In this document: in pieces, positions 60,780 through 64,000 of the stretch
Position numbering within the stretch: position 1 is the stretch's first letter
Layout of the letters: every line of letters starts with the position of its first letter
Assembly (NCBI GenBank): GCA_015501075.1
Contig: JADNYJ010000185.1
Location: 1-64,000 of the forward strand
Length of the DNA stretch: 64,000 nt
Direction of reading: 5' to 3'
Source of the DNA: Gymnopilus junonius
Taxonomy: Eukaryota > Basidiomycota > Agaricomycetes > Agaricales > Galerinaceae
Program-made: the position numbers and the translations under genes
Notes under the pieces: model-generated
What the model saw: only the letters and a program-made list of their open reading frames with translations
What the model was told of the DNA's origin: nothing
The model's database searches: none

Positions 60780-61780
60780 CTATGTAGTCCACTGTTGTCT
60801 TTCGTGATTTTCGTCTTCGTCTCCTTCTTCGTCTTGTGTTGCTGGCAGTTCTACGTCCCCGTGTGATCCCTTAAAACGTCTTGAACTGTTTATGAATTTG
60901 AATAGAGGTCGTATCGCTTTCTCCTCTGCCAGGAGTTTGAGGCTTATCTCTTTCCCTGCTCCTAAATCTTTTCTGAGCTGTTGTCGTTGCGTGCGGAAAT
61001 GTTGACAAGTCTTGAGGTAGTGGATGACTGTTTCCGGTTCTGTTCCGCAGTATTGACAGGTTGGTGACTCCGCTAGGTTGAACCGGTGTAGGTACGTCTG
61101 TAGCGGGATGTGTCCGGTGCGTAGTTGTGTGAGGAGACTGGCGTTTCGTCTCGGTAGCTTGAGTTTTCGGCAGAGGTGGCGGTATTTAGAGGATGGGGTG
61201 GTGTTGTCGATTGCAATCATCCTTTTATGTCTGGGCGACTCTTGGAAGGCCTTCTTCCATCTCTCTTTTTGTCTACTTCTGCACTCCTGACGTACCGCTG
61301 CTTTGCTGGTTGGGACAGCGTTTCTGAGTGCGTCTCGGTTTCCCTTCTTGTTCTCCTGCGTCCCTTCCGCTGCTCTCTTTGCCTCTTCATCCGCCCTCTC
61401 GCTACCTTGGATGCCTTCGTGTCCCGGTACCCATCTGTACTTGATGCTGACATTCGGATGGTTTCTCGTGATCCTGTTGTGTATCCTCTGTATCTCCTCA
61501 ATAAGGTGCGCTCCCGGCTGCGGTTTTCGCTGGAGGTGTCGTTTCAATGACGCCTGGTTGTCGACGGCGATGCTGGCAGTTGTGTGTGGTGTGTCGAGTT
61601 CCGGTACCCTTTCTTCTAATAGCTGCAATCCGAGTATCTGTCCAACGCACTCCCCGTCGAAAACAATGTGTCTGGTCGAAGGTCCTAGGTGTCGTCGTGC
61701 CACTTTCTCCCTTTGCCCTTCCTCCATCAAAACTGCTGCTGCTCCTATCTTTCCCCCTTGCCCCGATCCGTCCGTTATAC
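60780..61780 (-). CDS. LINE RNase H domain and C-terminal zinc motif (3' part of the RT polyprotein)
   Basis: This RNase H type I domain would degrade the RNA strand of the cDNA hybrid. Acidic residues are visible in order: TDGSGQGG (near 61770), FDGECVGQI, VDNQASL and ERADEEAK after WVPGHEGIQG. Downstream comes a cysteine/histidine motif (CQYCGTEPETVIHYLKTC) found at the end of many LINE proteins. The frame runs to TAG at 60780-60782. It is offset by one base from the reverse transcriptase frame exactly at the VY-TDGS motif (about 61776). The two were therefore one protein interrupted by a single-base deletion. Confidence 0.8.
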
Positions 61781-64000
61781 TCTAATGTCGCTGTTGTCGT
61801 CCTGATCTTGCTGTGCTGCTTCTTTTCTTGTACCGGCGATGGTAATTCTTATGGGGGGTTCCCAGTCTGGGTCCTTGTAAAGCGTGTCAATGTGTTCCAT
61901 TCCCTGTCTCATCAGTTTGTTCATGTTCATTATGATGTGAAGCGGCGAAGGGTGTGCTTTTGGCATTCTCAGTGTCGATCTTTTGATTTCTTCATATAAT
62001 GGGTGCGTTTTCGGGAGTGTCGCCATGCGCATAGCGGCATTCTCGCAGATCTTGACTATTTGTTCCTGTATGGGGAGAAGGTCAGCGTGTGCAAAGAGGA
62101 GATCAGTTGGAGTGGTTCTCAGCGCTCCCGTGGCCTGTATCGCCGCTTTCCTCTGGATGGATTCCATCTTTCCTATGGCTCCGTTCATTCCCCTGGGGCG
62201 TTTTCCGTCTGCCTTCCTTGGAGGTGGTGGACACCATACATCCGCTGCGTATAGCATACTGGGAATGGTGCTGGCCAGATACATCCTTCTCGCGTATTCG
62301 CCCTGCAAACCTTTGGCCATCTTGGACAGTCTTCTTATGCTGATGACAATTTTGGTGCCCTTTTCCAGCACGTGTTGGATGTGCTTTTTGAAGCGGAGCT
62401 CGCTGTCGAGGGTAATGCCCAAGAACTTGTGGCTGTCGGTGGAGGTGATGTCTTTTCCGTCGAGCTGAATGGTGGACCTCGGTTGTTGTATCCGCTTTCT
62501 GGGGTTTGCAGGATCTGGTATTTTCTTCCTAGTTAGCTTGAGATAAGCAAATTTGTGATACTCGTATGTGCAAAAATGTGTCTTAGCCCATGTTAGCGGG
62601 CCGCCCCTTCTGTGGAAGAGGGTCACTATCCTCTTGGTGGCCTCTTCGCTGTCTTTGCCGGCTGCCGCCACAATGGCGTCGTCTGCATAGTTGGTGGCGA
62701 GCTCGTGTTTGCGGCCTACTGAGGCTTTGATCTGGTCTGCATTGTAGAATCTGTATAAAAATGGTGATAAGTTGCATCCTTGGTCCAGTCCATTGTTTAC
62801 CGGAAACGGCTCTGATTGGAAGTCATCGAAAGTGAGCGTGGTTTCACGTCCCTCGGCCTTGCGGGCTATCCATTGTGTGTATTCCTCTGGGATTCCATAT
62901 CGCTGCATGTCGTGCACGAGTCTCGGGATGACTGTCGTTGGGAAGGCCGCTTTGACATCCATGAAGATGGCTGCTACCTCTTGACCTCGTCGCCAAGCAT
63001 CCTTGGTGAATTTCATTAACATGTGTAGTGAGTCAGTTGTTGTGCATCCTGGGCGTCCTCCGAATTGCCTGTTTGGCAGCAGACCTAAGCGTTCCGTGGG
63101 GTGTTCCATGAGGTCCTTTACACATGCTGAGCAGTGCTTGGCGAAGGTGTCGAGTAGGGCTATCGGTCGGTATGAGCTTGCGATCTTGTAGTCGGCTCTA
63201 CTGGGTTTTCTGAGGACAACGGTTCTGTACTTCTTCCATTTGCCTGGATAGTGTTTTGCTCTGAAGGTGGCTCGGTAGATGGGGCCCAGATATGGGACTA
63301 GTTGATCTGTGCAATGTGTCAGTACTGAGTTTGATATATCGTTCAGACCGGGGGCTTTATAGGGACTTAGCCGTTTTGCGACTCGTGCTGCGTGCTCATT
63401 CGTGATTTCCCTGAAGGGAAAGGCGGCCGGTGGGTAATTCGGGTTCGCTGGTATCTGTAGGTCGGCTGGCGGCTCGAAGAAGAAGGCCCTGTGAAGGATG
63501 CAGCTCTTCTCTTGGTTGTCCCTGGTCTCAATCACATTGCCCTGCGCGTCCGTCGTTTTGAGGGCTGGGATTCGGGTCTTTCCCCCGTCGGTTGCTGGTG
63601 CTCTGATGTACCGGTGAGCGTTCCACATCGTCGTGTTGTTGAGGTCCTCGATCCAGTCTTCCCAGTGCTGCTGTTTTGTTTTCTTGAGAAGATTGGTGTA
63701 GTCATTCCTGGCTCGTCTGTGTTCTTCATGCGCTGGGTGGTCTGGGAAGCTTCTCTGCTCGCGGGCTCGTCTCGCGGCTTTTCTGGCTTTGTCCCTTGCC
63801 TTCTTTAGCTCTTTGGTCCACCATCGTCTCGAGTAGGGTGTCGGTCGCTTCCTGGGGACCACTAAGTCTGCGGTTTTGAGGACTGCTGCTTCTATGAGTT
63901 CCAGGGCCTCATCGATTTCGTCTGCTGTTTGTAACTCTCTGGGTTCAGGGATGGCAGCGAGTTGGGCTGTCAGCTCTTCTCCGAAGTCGTCCCAGTCCGT
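61775..64000 (-). CDS. LINE reverse transcriptase (5' end beyond window)
   Basis: The open frame runs from the window edge to a stop at 61775 with no lesion. Reverse transcriptase motifs appear in order: YKAPGLNDISNSVL, SSYRPIALLDTFAKH, FGGRPGCTTTDSLHML, AIFMDVKAAFPTT (catalytic Asp), NGLDQGCNLSPFLY, LATNYADDAIVAAAG (YADD active site) and HKFLGITLDSELRFKKHI. The part nearest the edge (DFGEELTAQLAAI) corresponds to the linker after an endonuclease. It copies element RNA at nicked chromosomal DNA (target-primed reverse transcription). A GTG is available at 63862, but the frame continues upstream, so no start is assigned. Confidence 0.88.
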   Translation of the reverse strand, partial: TDWDDFGEELTAQLAAIPEPRELQTADEIDEALELIEAAVLKTADLVVPRKRPTPYSRRWWTKELKKARDKARKAARRAREQRSFPDHPAHEEHRRARNDYTNLLKKTKQQHWEDWIEDLNNTTMWNAHRYIRAPATDGGKTRIPALKTTDAQGNVIETRDNQEKSCILHRAFFFEPPADLQIPANPNYPPAAFPFREITNEHAARVAKRLSPYKAPGLNDISNSVLTHCTDQLVPYLGPIYRATFRAKHYPGKWKKYRTVVLRKPSRADYKIASSYRPIALLDTFAKHCSACVKDLMEHPTERLGLLPNRQFGGRPGCTTTDSLHMLMKFTKDAWRRGQEVAAIFMDVKAAFPTTVIPRLVHDMQRYGIPEEYTQWIARKAEGRETTLTFDDFQSEPFPVNNGLDQGCNLSPFLYRFYNADQIKASVGRKHELATNYADDAIVAAAGKDSEEATKRIVTLFHRRGGPLTWAKTHFCTYEYHKFAYLKLTRKKIPDPANPRKRIQQPRSTIQLDGKDITSTDSHKFLGITLDSELRFKKHIQHVLEKGTKIVISIRRLSKMAKGLQGEYARRMYLASTIPSMLYAADVWCPPPPRKADGKRPRGMNGAIGKMESIQRKAAIQATGALRTTPTDLLFAHADLLPIQEQIVKICENAAMRMATLPKTHPLYEEIKRSTLRMPKAHPSPLHIIMNMNKLMRQGMEHIDTLYKDPDWEPPIRITIAGTRKEAAQQDQDDNSDIRV

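Larger units (their letters stand above)
60212..64000 (-). mobile_element. non-LTR (LINE-type) retrotransposon, 5' end outside window
   Basis: A minus-strand element ends in a poly(A) tail (36 T on the plus strand at 60212-60247). Its 3' UTR of about 530 bp includes a purine/pyrimidine-biased tract (60455-60760) and a stem-loop at 60379-60395. Upstream it encodes reverse transcriptase, RNase H and a CCHC-like zinc motif. The domain order RT, RNase H is typical of fungal Tad-like LINEs; the endonuclease would lie beyond the window. The reverse transcriptase frame is fully open, so the copy is young. Confidence 0.85.

Noticed and set aside
60457..60807. Lys/Glu-rich plus-strand and Phe/Ser-rich minus-strand open frames
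   Set aside because: They are translations of the purine-biased LINE 3' UTR.
61770..61780. Programmed ribosomal frameshift between reverse transcriptase and RNase H
   Set aside because: The frame breaks inside a conserved motif and needs one added base, like many other breaks in the window; no slippery heptamer is evident.
61303..62468. Plus-strand open frames over the LINE (61303-61785, 61983-62468)
   Set aside because: They are antisense to clearly conserved reverse transcriptase and RNase H coding sequence.
1..64000. CRISPR array, rRNA, secondary-metabolite cluster
   Set aside because: No regularly spaced direct repeats, rRNA-like sequence, or core synthase genes were seen.

Overview
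The window is nuclear DNA of a filamentous basidiomycete, most likely a mushroom-forming Agaricomycete. Genes are split by many short (about 50-60 nt) GT-AG introns. The gene content is typical of that group: large ABCC transporters, F-box proteins with an N-terminal cysteine cluster, BTB proteins, a NACHT relic, eIF3i and a non-LTR retrotransposon. No tRNA, rRNA or CRISPR array could be supported.

Layout. 0-4 kb: 3' half of an ABCC transporter (A, +). 4.7-5.3 kb: small NTF2-like protein. 5.3-9.5 kb: gene-poor, with orphan exon-like pieces on the minus strand. 9.5-11.4 kb: internally deleted ABCC relic (P). 12.4-13.7 kb: broken WD40-like gene. 13.8-14.9 kb: steroid 5-alpha-reductase-like membrane enzyme (-). 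It is divergent from a second full-length ABCC locus (B, 15.5-22.3 kb, +), which carries at least five single-base deletions. 22.3-24.9 kb: F-box gene plus an internally deleted copy. 25.2-26.7 kb: intact eIF3i (TIF34). 27.2-29.0 kb: secreted, probably GPI-anchored protein. 30-33.8 kb: tandem pair of orphan genes (E, F). 35-39 kb: tandem pair of BTB genes with a WD40 fragment between them. 39.4-46 kb: third long ABCC gene (D, -). 46.7-48.5 kb: NACHT relic without P-loop. 49.2-50.8 kb and 58.3-60 kb: two related F-box genes (H broken, I intact). They flank a very large low-complexity gene (K, 51.6-56.8 kb). 60.2 kb to the edge: LINE-type retrotransposon (-) with its poly(A) tail.

Two themes stand out. 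First, almost every family here is present as two or more copies in varying states of decay (4 ABCC, 2 WD40, 4 F-box, 2 BTB, 2 orphan). This marks the window as a local duplication region, with single-copy eIF3i as an island. Second, otherwise well preserved genes are interrupted by single-base indels, nearly all deletions and often in short homopolymers. This could mean recent pseudogenisation or uncorrected assembly errors, and the sequence alone cannot decide. Functional links between the genes are not evident beyond shared ancestry. No biosynthetic cluster or clearly new defence system was recognised.
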